A stretch of 64,000 bases of DNA from Meghimatium bilineatum (Eukaryota > Mollusca > Gastropoda > Stylommatophora > Philomycidae): NCBI GenBank assembly GCA_034231615.1, contig CM067298.1, forward strand, positions 33,982,127-34,046,126. Reading direction: 5' to 3'. The translations under genes and the position numbers were made by a program. The notes beneath the pieces were generated by a model that was not told where the DNA came from, did no database searches, and worked only from the letters and a program-made list of their open reading frames with translations. Below, piece by piece: positions 10,633-21,882 of the stretch. Each line of letters starts with the position of its first letter. Position 1 is the stretch's first letter.

Positions 10633-11578
10633 CCATTTCACGAACTGCTATTTTTATTCTTGTAATTATTAATGTTTTTCTCATGTGCAAGTCTGATTCA
10701 TCAGAATCGTGGATTACTGTTTTGTATCTGACGTTTGGGTAATCATAAGTGATGAAGTATGAATTTAACTTTCCAAATGAGACACCCAAAAGCCCAAATC
10801 AGGCGAGCTGTCATCACTAGATAAGGAAACAAATCACGTGTCTTCAGACATCTAATGCACTCCTTATATACGGTCTGTGATAAACGAGTTGAAATTGCGC
10901 AGTCTTCAGTTATTTTTATGTTATTTGTGCAAAGTTTCTAGCAATCAGTTTCGCTTGTTGCCGTCATGAATAATTTTTAGATTGTTAGGCAACATGCCAC
11001 TTCTCATGATCTTCTCATTATCCAGGCATTTCCTAGTTTTCAGTACCGGCCATCAGAAACTCCAGCATCAATATTAGATCAGACTGGAATCCATGCAAGG
11101 GTTCAACATTTCCATTTTAATGCTGTGTCTCATTGAGCACAGAAACACGAAGTACTACAGATAAATATAATTTCTTTCAGGAAATAAAAACAAGCACGAG
11201 TTACCAGTGCATATTTCATGTTTTATTCTCATTATATGCTTGCTTATATGCGGCTCCCATTGTTGTCATAACCTTGAGCTATCCTTCTTATCCTACTATA
11301 ATCATTTTCACATTTTCTTAGCATACAACTATACATCTAGCTAATTCCAGCCACCATGTACTAGTGAAATAAACGTACAAGATATACATTTATAGTGAGG
11401 CCGTACTCTTGTGGAAGCGCCTTTGCACCCTATATATTTAATTAGGATTGAACCCCTCTAAGTAGAAAGTGTATTCTCATTGAGTTGCACACTCTCGATG
11501 TGAGATCCTTCTGTGTATGACATAAAGCACTGAAGAAATGTATCCATTGCAGGAAAAGATACAAGAGACATATTGTTC

Positions 11579-11580
<2 letters not shown>
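10633..11580. other. No recognised feature
   Basis: Unique-looking AT-rich DNA after the duplicated block. Short open frames (for example the plus-strand one at 11133-11321) show no known motif. Confidence 0.4.

Positions 11581-11581
<1 letters not shown>

Positions 11582-11671
<90 letters not shown>
11582..11671. repeat. (TA)n microsatellite
   Basis: About 90 bp of TA repeats with a single CTA interruption near 11640. Confidence 0.97.
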
Positions 11672-11676
<5 letters not shown>

Positions 11677-12083
11677 TATATAACTCACCTGCAGGAGAAA
11701 TCTCATAAGTAGTAACAGTATTACTTGAAAGGTGTAAGCGACCGAAGAAACGCTTACAACATACAATAACTGCTCATGGAAAGATACGATGTTTCCTTAT
11801 CTCTCCCCCCCCCCCCCCCAATACAATATCGAGTTATTACTCAAATATGAATATTTGCACGATTTATACACTTATAAAATTACTGCAGACATATTGTTGT
11901 CTACACTTTGCTACTTTATAAGATATGTAGTCAAGTGTAAATATGTAAGCAACACTTACATTGCTTATCTGGACGCTTGGCCACAATTGTAGTTATTATC
12001 ATACTGTGTGCTCATGAAAGGTACTGCAACTGTGTTCGTGCAATGGATTATACAACTTGTCTCCTTACAGTGACTCATCAGAC
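11672..12083. other. No recognised gene; poly-C run
   Basis: Contains a run of about 15 C near 11804-11819. No other structure recognised. Confidence 0.5.
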
Positions 12084-12165
12084 CTAGATATAGCTTGTCA
12101 TGCCAGTGTGTATAACAATCTGCTAGATATAGCTTGTCATTGCCAGTGTGTATAACAATCTGCTA
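12084..12165. repeat. Tandem duplication, ~40-bp unit x2
   Basis: Two nearly identical copies of CTAGATATAGCTTGTCAT plus GCCAGTGTGTATAACAATCT, differing by one inserted T. Confidence 0.9.
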
Positions 12166-12796
12166 GAGACTCTAAAAGTTGTAAGTTGCGTGGACATATG
12201 TTTATATATATATAAATGAATGAATAATTTGTGCATTATATGTATCACGAGGTAGTGAGAAATTGGTTATTACGAATCGACAACATCCGTGAAGAGAAAA
12301 ATAGCATTTTGTTACTGTAATGTTTTTCCTTTTATAGGTTATATTGATAATTATTTACAGGCAGTGAAAATAAAGACTCTTTGTATCCTTGAAAACTTTC
12401 TCCTAAGTGCACGTTTTAGTATGCAAAGCCCAAAAGCACATTCAGTGATAAGTCTTCCCCGCTTCGAGCAGATACTCACTCGTTTTCCTGTCTACGGATA
12501 TGAAGATTGTCACAGCCTAGGAATGTTAGTCTGAATAAAAGTATACTGAATTCGGATGTGCTTGGTTGGAAGGTGCAAATAATTGAGCATAGACGTATAC
12601 CAGCTGCACAATCATACGTCGCGCCTGAGATGACACGAAATATCATGTTGGTTATCAGAGATCGACCACAGTAAAAGAAGAAGAAGAAGCCATTATTGTC
12701 ATAGAATTTCTCACCATTTGTACAGGAATAATTTGTATTGTACATTCGAAAGAGGAAAATCAAGCTCCAACTATAGTTTGAATCCCAGACATCACT
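12166..12796. other. No recognised gene
   Basis: AT-rich DNA with a short AGAAGAAGAAG tract near 12675-12689. Open frames have no known motifs. Confidence 0.4.
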
Positions 12797-13402
12797 GTTA
12801 TGAGAGCAGTGGTACTTCCAGTGCAGCTATACGCTAGTGAAACATGGACTGTGTATAGACGTCATGTGAAAAAACTCAATCATTTTCATACAAATTGTCC
12901 CAGAAAAGTTATGAACATCAGATGGCAAGACAAGATTCCAGATACCACTGTCCTTGATAGAGCTGGTATCCCAAGCATTGACACGATCCTGATGCAGATA
13001 CAGATTCGATGGGCAGGTCATTTGGTGCGTATGCCAGACCATCGTCTGCCAAAGATACTTCTCTATGGTGAGCTAGAGAAGGGTATACGATCTCAAGGTG
13101 GCCAAAGGAAGCGCTACAAGGACTCGTTAAAGGACTCACTGAAAGCCTTTGAAATAGACCAAGATACATGGGAAGAACTTGCACAAAATAGATCTACATA
13201 GCGTTCTAAAATAAAAAAGAGCGCATCATCTTGTGAAAAGAAGAGGAATGCAGCAGCTCAACAGCGGAGAGCAGCTAGAAAGTCACGGGTAGACCAAAAT
13301 CCGTCTACAGTCGTTATTCCATGTTCAAACTGTCCAAGGACATTTACAGCTCGAATAGGGCTCATTAGCCATCTACGAACTCATAATCAAGGACATAACT
13401 AA
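12797..13402 (+). pseudogene. LINE ORF2 C-terminal end with C2H2 zinc finger
   Basis: One frame runs from about 12797 to TAA at 13400-13402, interrupted only by TAG at 13199-13201. That codon is one base from TGG (Trp), and the frame resumes with RSKIKKSASSCEKKRN. Visible blocks are VVLPVQLYASETWTVYRRH, RWQDKIPDTTVLDRAGI, QIRWAGHLVRMPDHRLPK and LLYGELEKG, the usual LINE segment after the reverse transcriptase. The end carries a complete C2H2 finger at 13322-13384, CSNCPRTF then HLRTH, a nucleic-acid-binding motif. All four zinc ligands are intact. 5' truncated; same family as 15182-16035. Confidence 0.88.
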
Positions 13403-13764
13403 AATTGAATTTTCAAAAGTGGATGTAACAAATGGTCATCATCACTTGTGATGGACGAACAACAGTAGTTAATCCACTGGCACTTTTTGTGATCACTGGC
13501 ACTTTTTGTGATTCAGAATTAGAGTAATTCCAAATACCATCTGCCAATAGATATGCCATTAATCGTAACGAAGACACATAATATTTTACGATGTTTAAAT
13601 AATTGGCGAGTTTGTGCTCGGGTTCCATCATATGTGCTTCGTCTTCCTAAAAGAGGAGCTCGTCGAATACAGAGAATACCACACAAGGCAAGGAACTTCT
13701 TAGCGTCAGGCGATACTGATAACCTGGAATAAAATTATCAAGTCAACATGATGTTGTACGTATT

Positions 13765-14356
13765 AGTAACCTCGTTAATCTAATCAGTGACCTTCGTTAC
13801 ATCAGTAACCACGTTAATATAATCAATAACCTTGTTACATCAGTAACCTTGTTAATCTAATCAGTAACCTCGGCAATGTAATCAGTAACCTCGTTACATC
13901 AGTAACCTCGTTAATCTAATCAGTATCCTGGCTACATCAGTAACCTAGTTAATCTAATCAGTAACCTCGTTACATCAGTAACCTCGTTAATCTAATCAGT
14001 AACCTCGTTACATCAGTAACCTCGTTACATCAGTAACCTCGTTAATCTAATAAGTAACCTAGTTAATCTAATCAGTAACCTCGTTACATAAGTAACCTCG
14101 TTAATATAATCAGTAACCTCGTTACATCAGTAGCCCTCGTTAATATAATCAGTAACCTCGTTAATATAATCAGTAACCTCGTTAATATAATCTGTAGCCT
14201 CACATCAGTAACCTTGTTGATCTAGTCAGTAACCTCGTTAATCTAATCAGTAACCTGGTTACATCAGTAAACTTGTTAATCTAATCAGTAACCTCGTTAA
14301 TCTAATCAGTAACCTGGTTACATCAGTAAACTTGTTAATCTAATCAGTAACCTCGT
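13765..14356. repeat. ~17/21-bp tandem array (CAGTAACCTCGTT...)
   Basis: About thirty units of two kinds: CAGTAACCTCGTTACAT (17 bp) and CAGTAACCTCGTTAATCTAAT (21 bp), often alternating to give a ~38-bp pair. Ends where the minus-strand LINE begins. Confidence 0.95.
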
Positions 14357-14357
14357 T

Positions 14358-14556
14358 ATTGTTATGTTATGTTATGTTCCTCCAGGGCCATAGGCGGCGC
14401 ATAGGGCAGAAACCATAGCTTTCCATTTCTGTCTTTGTGTTGCCAGGTCTTTCAATTGTTGCGTGTTGTTTAGGTTCATTGACATGCCTTCTCTATTAAT
14501 GGTTCTTCGTAGAGTTTCTCTAGGTCTCCCTCTTCTTCTTACTCCAGGTAGTAACT
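14358..14556 (-). pseudogene. LINE ORF2 extreme C-terminus with ATAAC-type tail, minus strand
   Basis: On the minus strand the frame reads PGVRRRGRPRETLRRTINRE, then QRQKWKAMVSALCAAYGPGG, typical LINE terminal blocks. The 3' end is GGAGGAACA followed by ATAAC repeats (plus-strand GTTATGTTATG at 14358-14380). The element lies at the edge of the preceding tandem array and its AT-rich tail merges with an array unit. It is a short 5'-truncated copy. Confidence 0.82.
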
Positions 14557-14974
14557 ATGGTTCTGGTTCATAAACAGTGGGTAGGTTTTATGTTGGCAGT
14601 AGTTTACACAACCGAACAACCGAGTAATCCAAGACCTCGTTATTACGAGACATATTTTAAGAACTCAGGAGACATCTAATAAAGACGAATTGCAAAATTG
14701 GAAGCACTTAGAGGATGAACTTCGATGTGGAAAGAGCTCATCACGAAACAATTAGAGCTTGTGTAAACAATAAAGGTGATCTGAATAGATTCTATATAGG
14801 CGAACAGATTTGATTATTACATTATATTTGCTTAGAAATAAGAAACTTCCATACAAAAAAATAAAATAGATAATGAAAATGTAGTCGATTCTAAAGTGTT
14901 TGAACACATACGTCGATATCTTGCTGTGTGAGAACAAGCTTGAAGTCCACGTGTGTATCACGAAGTAATTCTTT
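14557..14974. other. No recognised feature
   Basis: AT-rich, no motif-bearing frame or repeat recognised. Confidence 0.4.
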
Positions 14975-15145
14975 TCGGGCACCGAGACACGAAAGGGGAG
15001 CCCAGATTAGCAATAATGTTTACCATTTATGCATTTCACAAGAGGCGACTAAGAAGGTTGTGAGATGGAGATGGATGTGTCATCTCTTATAGGGTTACAG
15101 TGATCCAGAAACCACATTGATGTCGGATGTATCTGACAGAAATGC
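14975..15145 (+). mobile_element. SINE fragment (GGCGACTAAG family), copy 1
   Basis: Matches 48105-48280: ACGAAAGGGGAGC, AGCAATAATGTTTACC, AAGAGGCGACTAAGAAGGTT, GGAGATGGATGTGTC and GATGTCGGATGT. The 3' end is missing. Other copies are at 37385-37610, 37850-37978 and 48105-48385. Confidence 0.7.
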
Positions 15146-15181
15146 ATATAGATCGTAGAAAAACTATTGACTCAACGGATT

Positions 15182-15846
15182 CTGTACCTAATTATGCTAA
15201 TTAAGTTAGACGTGTACCGCGCAGTGGTTCTACCAACACTGCTTTATGCTGTGTCATCCTCGACTGTCTATGCGAGACACGTTCGACAGCGTAACTCTTT
15301 TCATCTTCGGTGCCTTCGAAACCTCATGGGAGTACGTTGGCAGGATCGTATACCAGATACGGAAATTCTTCAGAAGTCCGTATGCAAAGCATCCATGCAA
15401 TGCTGACTAGGTCCCTACTACGATGGACTGGCCACATCGTCAGTATGCCATACAAGTGCCTTCCAAAGAGATTATTATATGGGGAGTTGTGCGATGGTAA
15501 ACGTTCAAGCGGAGGGCAGAAAACGCGCTTCAAGGATCACCTAAAAAGCTCTCTCAAGAACTGCAGCATCGATCCTAGCTCCTGGGAGACTACAGCACTT
15601 GATCGCTCAGCCTGGCACACCCAGATCACTGCTGGCATCACGAAATTTCAAAAAAGAAAGAACATTGCGGGCAATCCACAAGCGCAAGAGGCGGAATGAC
15701 AAATTCGTAAATTCTCCTACCCCGAAACTTCAGCACTCTTGGATGCACAGCAATAGAACTTTCCGTGCACGAATCGGACTCATCGGGCATCTACGAACTT
15801 ACAAACCACAAACTTACAAACCACATTAGTTAATTACCAATTTTTA

Positions 15847-15943
<97 letters not shown>

Positions 15944-16035
15944 TTTTTTTAAATCGCATTTAATGTTTTTTCATGCCGTGCTCATGTTCGCTTGCGATGG
16001 AGGAACACCATCATCATCATCATTATCATCATGCT
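15182..16035 (+). pseudogene. LINE C-terminus with decayed zinc finger, (TA)n and (CAT)n 3' tail
   Basis: Same family as 12797-13402: YRAVVLPTLLYAV, VRWQDRIPDTE, RWTGHIVSMPYKCLPKRLLY and GGQKTRFKDHLK across two frames, then a third frame ending RTFRARIGLIGHLRTY. In the finger (15740-15802) both cysteines are lost (Trp and Ser) and the last His is Tyr. Two frameshifts kill the protein. The 3' UTR contains a (TA)n tract (15852-15940) and ends TTCGCTTGCGATGGAGGAAC with a CAT-triplet tail, so the 3' end of the LINE is preserved. Confidence 0.87.
15852..15940. repeat. (TA)n microsatellite in LINE 3' UTR
   Basis: About 89 bp of TA with one AA interruption, between the LINE stop and its CAT tail. 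Confidence 0.97.
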
Positions 16036-16329
16036 AATGCACAACAGCTTAACAGCTAACGCAGGAGAAGAGCTACCAAGAAAAGACAAAATAGATTACT
16101 ATAATCGCCTTGAAAAACATATTACTATAATCGCCTTGAAAACAAACTGATGATCATTTTAATCATCCATTTGCACTGCACGGTAGGGTGGAGGGTTTGA
16201 CTGTTAGATTCGCTAAGGACGCCATTGTTACTAGCTACTCCTATGTAGATATGATCTAAGTGTAACAATGATGATCATTAATACTAAATATAGTTATGAA
16301 AGTCGTACAGGGTTGACTTCCTCGTATTA

Positions 16330-16650
16330 GGGTGATCCCAAATGTACTCCACACCTCTTAACGAAATACACTATCTCAACCAAGAGTACCACTCATTCGT
16401 GACCGTTCATTATATAAGACCTAGTGGCTCATTGGGAATCATCATCTAAAGTGGAACGATTAACTTGTTCTGTGATTTTAATTAGTTCATTTGTGTGTAC
16501 TATATATTCACAGCTAATGAAAATCACAAGATAGTCCGATGTGTAACTTTGGAAGGTTGATTCCCAATGAATAACCATGTCATATATATGTCGATGGTTG
16601 CGGTATCACTACGTAACTCAGCACAGTTTCAAGCGATAATCCGATTCCTT
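16330..16650. mobile_element. SINE-like sequence split by a fold-back element
   Basis: 16340-16395 (CTCTTAACGAAATAC, GAGTACCACTCA) and 16605-16650 (TTTCAAGCGATAATCC) both match the body of the SINE at 20113-20363 (CTCTCAACGAAGC, GAGTACCACTCA, CTTCAAGTGATAATCC). Between them lies an imperfect palindrome, 16411-16590. Its arms include the perfect pair CATTGGGAATCA (16430-16441) and TGATTCCCAATG (16558-16569), and an inner pair TGTGATTTTAATTAG / CTAATGAAAATCACA. I read this as a fold-back MITE inserted into an old SINE; the SINE match is short, so that part is tentative. Confidence 0.55.
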
Positions 16651-16974
16651 TTCCCGTGATATGATTATGAATTGAATCGTTCATGTGAGATGACTCGACC
16701 AGTCATTTGTTTACGTTTGGTATACTTTATGGCACAGTACTTAAACACTAACAGAGTTCAACAATAGTCACCATTTAACAATCATCATTTGTAATTATCT
16801 TTTTTATATTGATCTACGGCAGACACCATCATCGCAGTTAAGGTGCATGGACATCTTCGACTACGACGAATAACACGTGATATGCACAGAAACGTATTAT
16901 TCTGAGCTGATCAGTAATAGTGCACGTGTCACATTTGTCCATAGTCATGGATAGATCCTAGGGATCTCTAAAAA
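16651..16974. other. No recognised feature
   Basis: Nothing recognised beyond AT-rich sequence. Confidence 0.4.
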
Positions 16975-17480
16975 ATATTTGTACACATGACTCACAACCG
17001 TTTGAGTACCTGATAAATCACTTAATTAATGTAGATACAATTCTCAGCAGCCTTAGAAAGTAACAAAACAATTAACTAATCGAGATTAACATCCCATCCG
17101 CTTCAGGACAAGAGTAAGTACTTAACTATTCCAGATTAAACTCTAAATTAATTGAGCACCTGATAAATTATGTAACTAATCGAGATCAAACTCTCAACCG
17201 GTTGATCACATGCCTAATTACTTAACTAATCGTGATCAAACAATCAACCGCCTGAGCACCTTACACATGCATTAACTAATCGAGAACAAACTCTCAACCA
17301 TTTGATCATCTGAACAATTACTTAACTAATCATGGACAAGCTCTCAGCCGCCCATGCACAAGACTATTACTTATCCTAGGGAGATAAAACTCTCAAACTC
17401 TTGAGCATATGATTGATTACTTAACTAATCAAGATCAAACAGTCAACCGAGTGATCATATGACTAATTACTTAACCATTA
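16975..17480. repeat. ~50-60-bp degenerate tandem array
   Basis: About nine imperfect units around TTACTTAACTAATCGAGATC plus AAACTCTCAACCG and a TGATCAC/GAGCACCTGA segment. The consensus is clear though units vary in length. Confidence 0.88.
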
Positions 17481-17654
17481 CGTTAAGGAGATAATCAAAT
17501 ATGAAAATAAATAAGATAAACATTAAACATGGAGAAGTTATAGAGATAAATCATAGGGTAGTAGAATGATTTTGAATCAGGTTCGTTCAGTAGGCACATA
17601 TTCGCCTTGCAACTTGTGTCAACACGTTTTCCGAAATTGGAATATATATGGGAT

Positions 17655-17821
17655 CAGGGCCGGTCTTAGGCCATTGCAACCTATGCGGCCGCAGTGGGCC
17701 TCGCACGTCATAGGCCCATAAATTTATATTATAATTTATTTTATTATCCTCTTCGCTACCCAGACTGGGCCCCGCGCAATCCGTTTCGCATTGGGCCCCT
17801 CAATTGTTAGGGCCGGTCCTG
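17655..17821. mobile_element. hAT-like miniature element with 7/8 target duplication
   Basis: A 167-bp element starts CAGGGCCGGTCTTAG and ends TTAGGGCCGGTCCTG. The reverse complement of the end, CAGGACCGGCCCTAA, matches the start at 11 of 15 bases with only transitions. Flanks are TATGGGAT (17647-17654) and CATGGGAT (17822-17829). The body is GC-rich with GGGCCCC motifs and is markedly unlike the AT-rich surroundings. It is non-coding. CAGG-type ends and 8-bp duplications are typical of hAT elements. Confidence 0.8.
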
Positions 17822-17829
17822 CATGGGAT

Positions 17830-19794
17830 GCACCTCCACAAAATTAAACAAATATGTGTAATTGTTATTTCGGAAAATACAATAATGGAAACGGTAAACG
17901 TGAAATCATAATTCATTATGACATACGCATAAAACAACCATCATATGTTGTGGACTTTCATGATAAATGAGACTGCTTGCCAGCAACAAGTACCAGGATT
18001 AAGCTGTCAAAATGAGTCAAGTATTTTAACGTAGAAGGAAACTGCTGTCTGGTTTGTCTAAGAAATCAATCATTGAAAACCATACAACTGTCGGTCTGGT
18101 TTGTCTCCCAATGGAAATATGCAAACTCAATAACAATTATGACATTCGTGAACAATTATGCTCCCGTAATATGATACCAGACATGAGAACACCTAATAGA
18201 ATTATTGTGAACTGCTTTATCCATATCGCAAGAAGCGACTCAGTTGATTTAGGGAGTGTTGCTGGTAGTCCCAAAACATTTGTGAATATGGAAGATAAGA
18301 GGTGTATCCGATAGGTCATCATCTTGATTCCAAGATAAAGACTTATGTTACAGGCCAAAGAAACAGATGATTTTTATACCAGAGATGTAAACAATGACTC
18401 AATACATTCCGTTCTCCGAACTGCATCATGTTACCATCTAACCAGCAGTAGCATGAGAACAGGAAGTGAATAAATATGTTCTATTCGCCGTTTGACATAT
18501 GCACTACAAGTGGAATTTGCATACTTCTACTATGTGTATGTTGTTCGTTCTGACAACATAGTCATAGTTACCGGAAACAACCATTTTCACAAAACTTATT
18601 TAAATTATCATTGCTAGAAACAAAGAATGACTGAGTTATAATTTGATTTTTACATATTATATATTACATACGAAAGTAGTAGAAGAACAGTTACATTACT
18701 GGCACGAAAAAATAAAAATATTTCAAGAGATGGTAAAATTGCCAATGAACTGAATACAGAGCTCAGATGACCCACCATCTTCTTATTTTGTGAGATTGAA
18801 AAGTGAGAATGTTACTCCTGTTTCTGAAACTTTTCAGGTATGTCCCCCGTTTCAGAAAAGAATATATAATTATTCAGGTTCAAACTTGGAGATATTTCAA
18901 CTGCTAATCAAAGATTCAATTTTGTTTCATGATTTATTTTTATTTTTCATGCCGCTTAGCCGATCTCAGGCTTGTTAGCAGCGATGTTCTTGTGGTTAAA
19001 TGTAATCACCAAACGACACTAGAGTTGATGATTATAGAGGTGCGATATAAGTTATCATATAATAAGTTATTATATACATTTATCAATGAGTTTCAATTCT
19101 AATTTATTGTAATCATATGTATGTCTAATAGTTTTTGTGCTCCCTGTGATCAACATATTGGTGTACTAACACAATGTCTTCCTTAATGGCCTCTGCCTCA
19201 TAATTTTCCCAATTTTAACAACAAGAATCACAGAATACTTAGGAAGATTCATCATAGTCACACATACATGTGCAAATTCCTGCAAAACAGGTGGTCTTGA
19301 AAACATATTTATCTATGTAAGCCTTGCTTTCCGATGATGCTAACTTCTTATGGTTTCTAGACCACACTTCAAAGTTGTTGGTAGTGTTAAATTATTATCT
19401 TTTTTATCTCTGCATGCTGTATGGATAGTTTGGTGTGCACGTTCTCCGAAAACTGTGGTAAGATGCATTTGTTTTTTATGTCTCTATTCTGAGGTAGATT
19501 AGGTTGATCGTTGACTAATTCCAGTAAAGAGTTGTTTTAAATTGTGTCTGCTTCTTCCAAGTGGCAATACGTACCTTTTTGCTTTCTGCATCTGGTACAG
19601 GGAGCAGAGTTCGGATGCACTCAGGGAATATATGTTGTCTATCATCATTACATGATCCTCTGTGTGGTCATCGCGATTAAGTAAGGACTCGTGGTAGACA
19701 AGAAAAGAGAGAAAGAGGGAGAGCCATCGCTATACCGCCAAGCACTCGGCAGCTCCAAAAGCAAACTTTGTGAGGATTGCAGCGTGTTCTCTAA
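17830..19794. other. No recognised gene
   Basis: AT-rich DNA. Open frames such as 18054-18314 have no motif and no splice or codon evidence that I can support. No repeat structure recognised. Confidence 0.35.
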
Positions 19795-20440
19795 CGATGC
19801 ATGACCTTTATGAATGAGAATCACAGTCGCTAAAATGTGATACATGAGTCATATTGATGGTCATTCCAAAGTGATACATTCTTGGGAGGAAATCATGATT
19901 GTTGCGATGTATGATGTAGGATTGTTGTTTATGAATGATAATCACAGTAGTTGCTATCTGATACTTTCGTGGGCGATAATTCATGGTTCTTACGTTTTGG
20001 TCATTTCATAGGTGATAACCACGATCGTTGTACTGTGATACTTTCATGGGTGATAATCGTAGTCGCGCTAGTGTAATACATTCATTAGTGATAATCACAG
20101 TTGTTGCAATGTTTAAAAAGGGTTTAAAGAAGTTTGACTTCACTGTACTCGGTCTCCCATATATGCCCCGTCCCTCTCAACGAAGCGGCACGCCTCCTGC
20201 CGACAGTGAGTACCACTCATAGCACGTAACACCGTAGCTTCAAGTGATAATCCACAGGGATCTCCACCTTATAAAAAAATATACCTTATAAACAAGACGA
20301 TTCGAACCCGTGACTTCTTGAACACAAGGCGAACAGCTTAACCACTACGCCAGGGAAATCCCATGTTGCAATGTGATACGTTAATGGGGGTTAATCACGA
20401 ACATTGCCATGTCACACTTCCATGAGTGATAATGACTGTG
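19795..20440. repeat. ~40-bp degenerate tandem array, split by a SINE
   Basis: Units of the form GTGATACTTTCATGGGTGAT plus AATCACAGTCGTTGCAAT, repeated imperfectly from about 19795 to 20112 and resuming at 20364-20440. The interruption is exactly the SINE at 20113-20363. Confidence 0.85.
20113..20363 (-). mobile_element. tRNA-derived SINE with 11-bp target duplication
   Basis: Read on the minus strand, the 251-bp element has an A box TGGCGTAGTGG (plus strand 20342-20352) and a B box GGTTCGAATCG (20298-20308), about 34 bases apart as in tRNA genes. It is flanked by perfect TGTTGCAATGT copies at 20102-20112 and 20364-20374. The tRNA-like head does not close an acceptor stem and a ~170-bp unrelated body follows, so it is a SINE and not a tRNA gene. 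Its promoter would be internal pol III. It landed within a tandem array unit. The 3' end is ...ACCCTTTTTAA. Confidence 0.88.
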
Positions 20441-21065
20441 GTTGAGGTTACTTGCAGTAAAGACATGAACATCCCTGAAATAAACACATAATACGTCAAC
20501 AACCAACTTCAACTGTGAGTGGCTACATTATGATGCAACGTGAGAAAATGAGAACACACGAACTTATCCAGTCTGTGGTGGAAACTTTCTGTCTGAAATA
20601 ATTTTCTGCTGACCAGTAACTATTATGATTGTTGAATGAGGACTGCTTGTATTCTTTTTGATATCTATAACACTATTTTATTACAAATATGTGCTATTTT
20701 ATTTATGACGAATTGTTTATATTTAGTGTTTATGTCACCTGCATAGTTTTTAGTGCAGATCACAAACAGGTTCACCAGGCCACAAGAAATTACCGAGATA
20801 CGTGCAGTGGTACACCCAAGGAATAGCGCTATTTCTACTGCGAAATTGCAAAGGCGGCAAATCAGTCTATTTCTGGTGAACCACTGCTGAGGTAGATGCG
20901 CATGTATGAGAAACCATGTGATATGATTGTGATTATCTTTACTATTCTCGTGGTTATGTTGTTATATTTACTAGTATATGTCGTAATCTCTCAGGTTATT
21001 TTTACTGTTAGCGTTTTACTATTCTCGAAAATGGCTTAGAATAGTCATTGTTTACTAACTTATTT
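20441..21065. other. No recognised gene
   Basis: AT-rich. TTTCTGGTGAACCACTGCTG near 20870 resembles the doubled motif at 24564-24611, a weak hint of a dispersed repeat. Confidence 0.4.
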
Positions 21066-21178
21066 TGTGTGGTCAGAAAGTTGACACCTCCCCACATTAT
21101 TTATTTTCTATGTGTGGTCAGAACGTCGAAACCTCCACAGTCCTTTATTTGTGTGGTCAGAACGTCGAAACTTCCTCA
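21066..21178. repeat. ~40-50-bp tandem repeat x3
   Basis: Three copies of TGTGTGGTCAGAACGTCGAA plus ACCTCC and a variable AT-rich spacer. Confidence 0.88.
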
Positions 21179-21564
21179 CAGTACTTATACATAATTGCTC
21201 AGCAGGTATTTTCATTATTAAAATATATTTCCTGTGAATATCGAGTTAAAATAATATTTCACTTGTCAATCTGATGCCACGCTTGCACTTCTACTGTTTG
21301 ATTTACATTAGTTAAGAAAGCAGAAGATGATGATAAACACCTGATATGTGTAAGGAAACTTGTTTTTTTGTTGTTGTTTTTTAAACAAAAAAGCTAACAT
21401 TTCCTTTCAAAGTGAAATGTATAAATTCTATACTGGAAAAAAATGTATTTGATGTCGGAAGTTAGGATTAGGAGAAGTGATTAATAGTTACGCGAAACCA
21501 GGTGTGGTTAATTGAATGGTGATTTAAATTGCTTTTAAACACTCTATTAAATTTAAGAGGAGCA
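21179..21564. other. No recognised feature
   Basis: AT-rich with T and A runs near 21362-21392; nothing else seen. Confidence 0.4.
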
Positions 21565-21882
21565 TGCTATATAGAATCGCACATACCGTCCCAAATTAAA
21601 TCACGCATACAGTCCCAAACGAAAACACACATAAAGTCCCAATTGAAATGACACATACAGGACCAGACAAAATAACACTTACACTCATAAATGGAATCGC
21701 ATGTACAGTCCTAAATGAAGTTACACACACAGTATAAAAAATAATGAAACAAAAATTCTTAAACGTAATCAAACCTACAGTCCCAAATAAAATCACATAT
21801 ACAGACCTTAATTAAATCACACATGCAGTTCCATGTCAAATTAATCATACAGCCCAAAATTAAATCACACATACGGTAGATT
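21565..21882. repeat. ~28-bp degenerate tandem array
   Basis: About eleven diverged units near the consensus AAATCACACATACAGTCCCA plus AATT. Divergence suggests an old, inactive array. Confidence 0.82.

Noticed and set aside
20298..20352. Possible tRNA gene on the minus strand (good A and B boxes)
   Set aside because: The T stem and acceptor stem do not close, a long non-tRNA body follows, and target duplications flank 20113-20363. It is a SINE.
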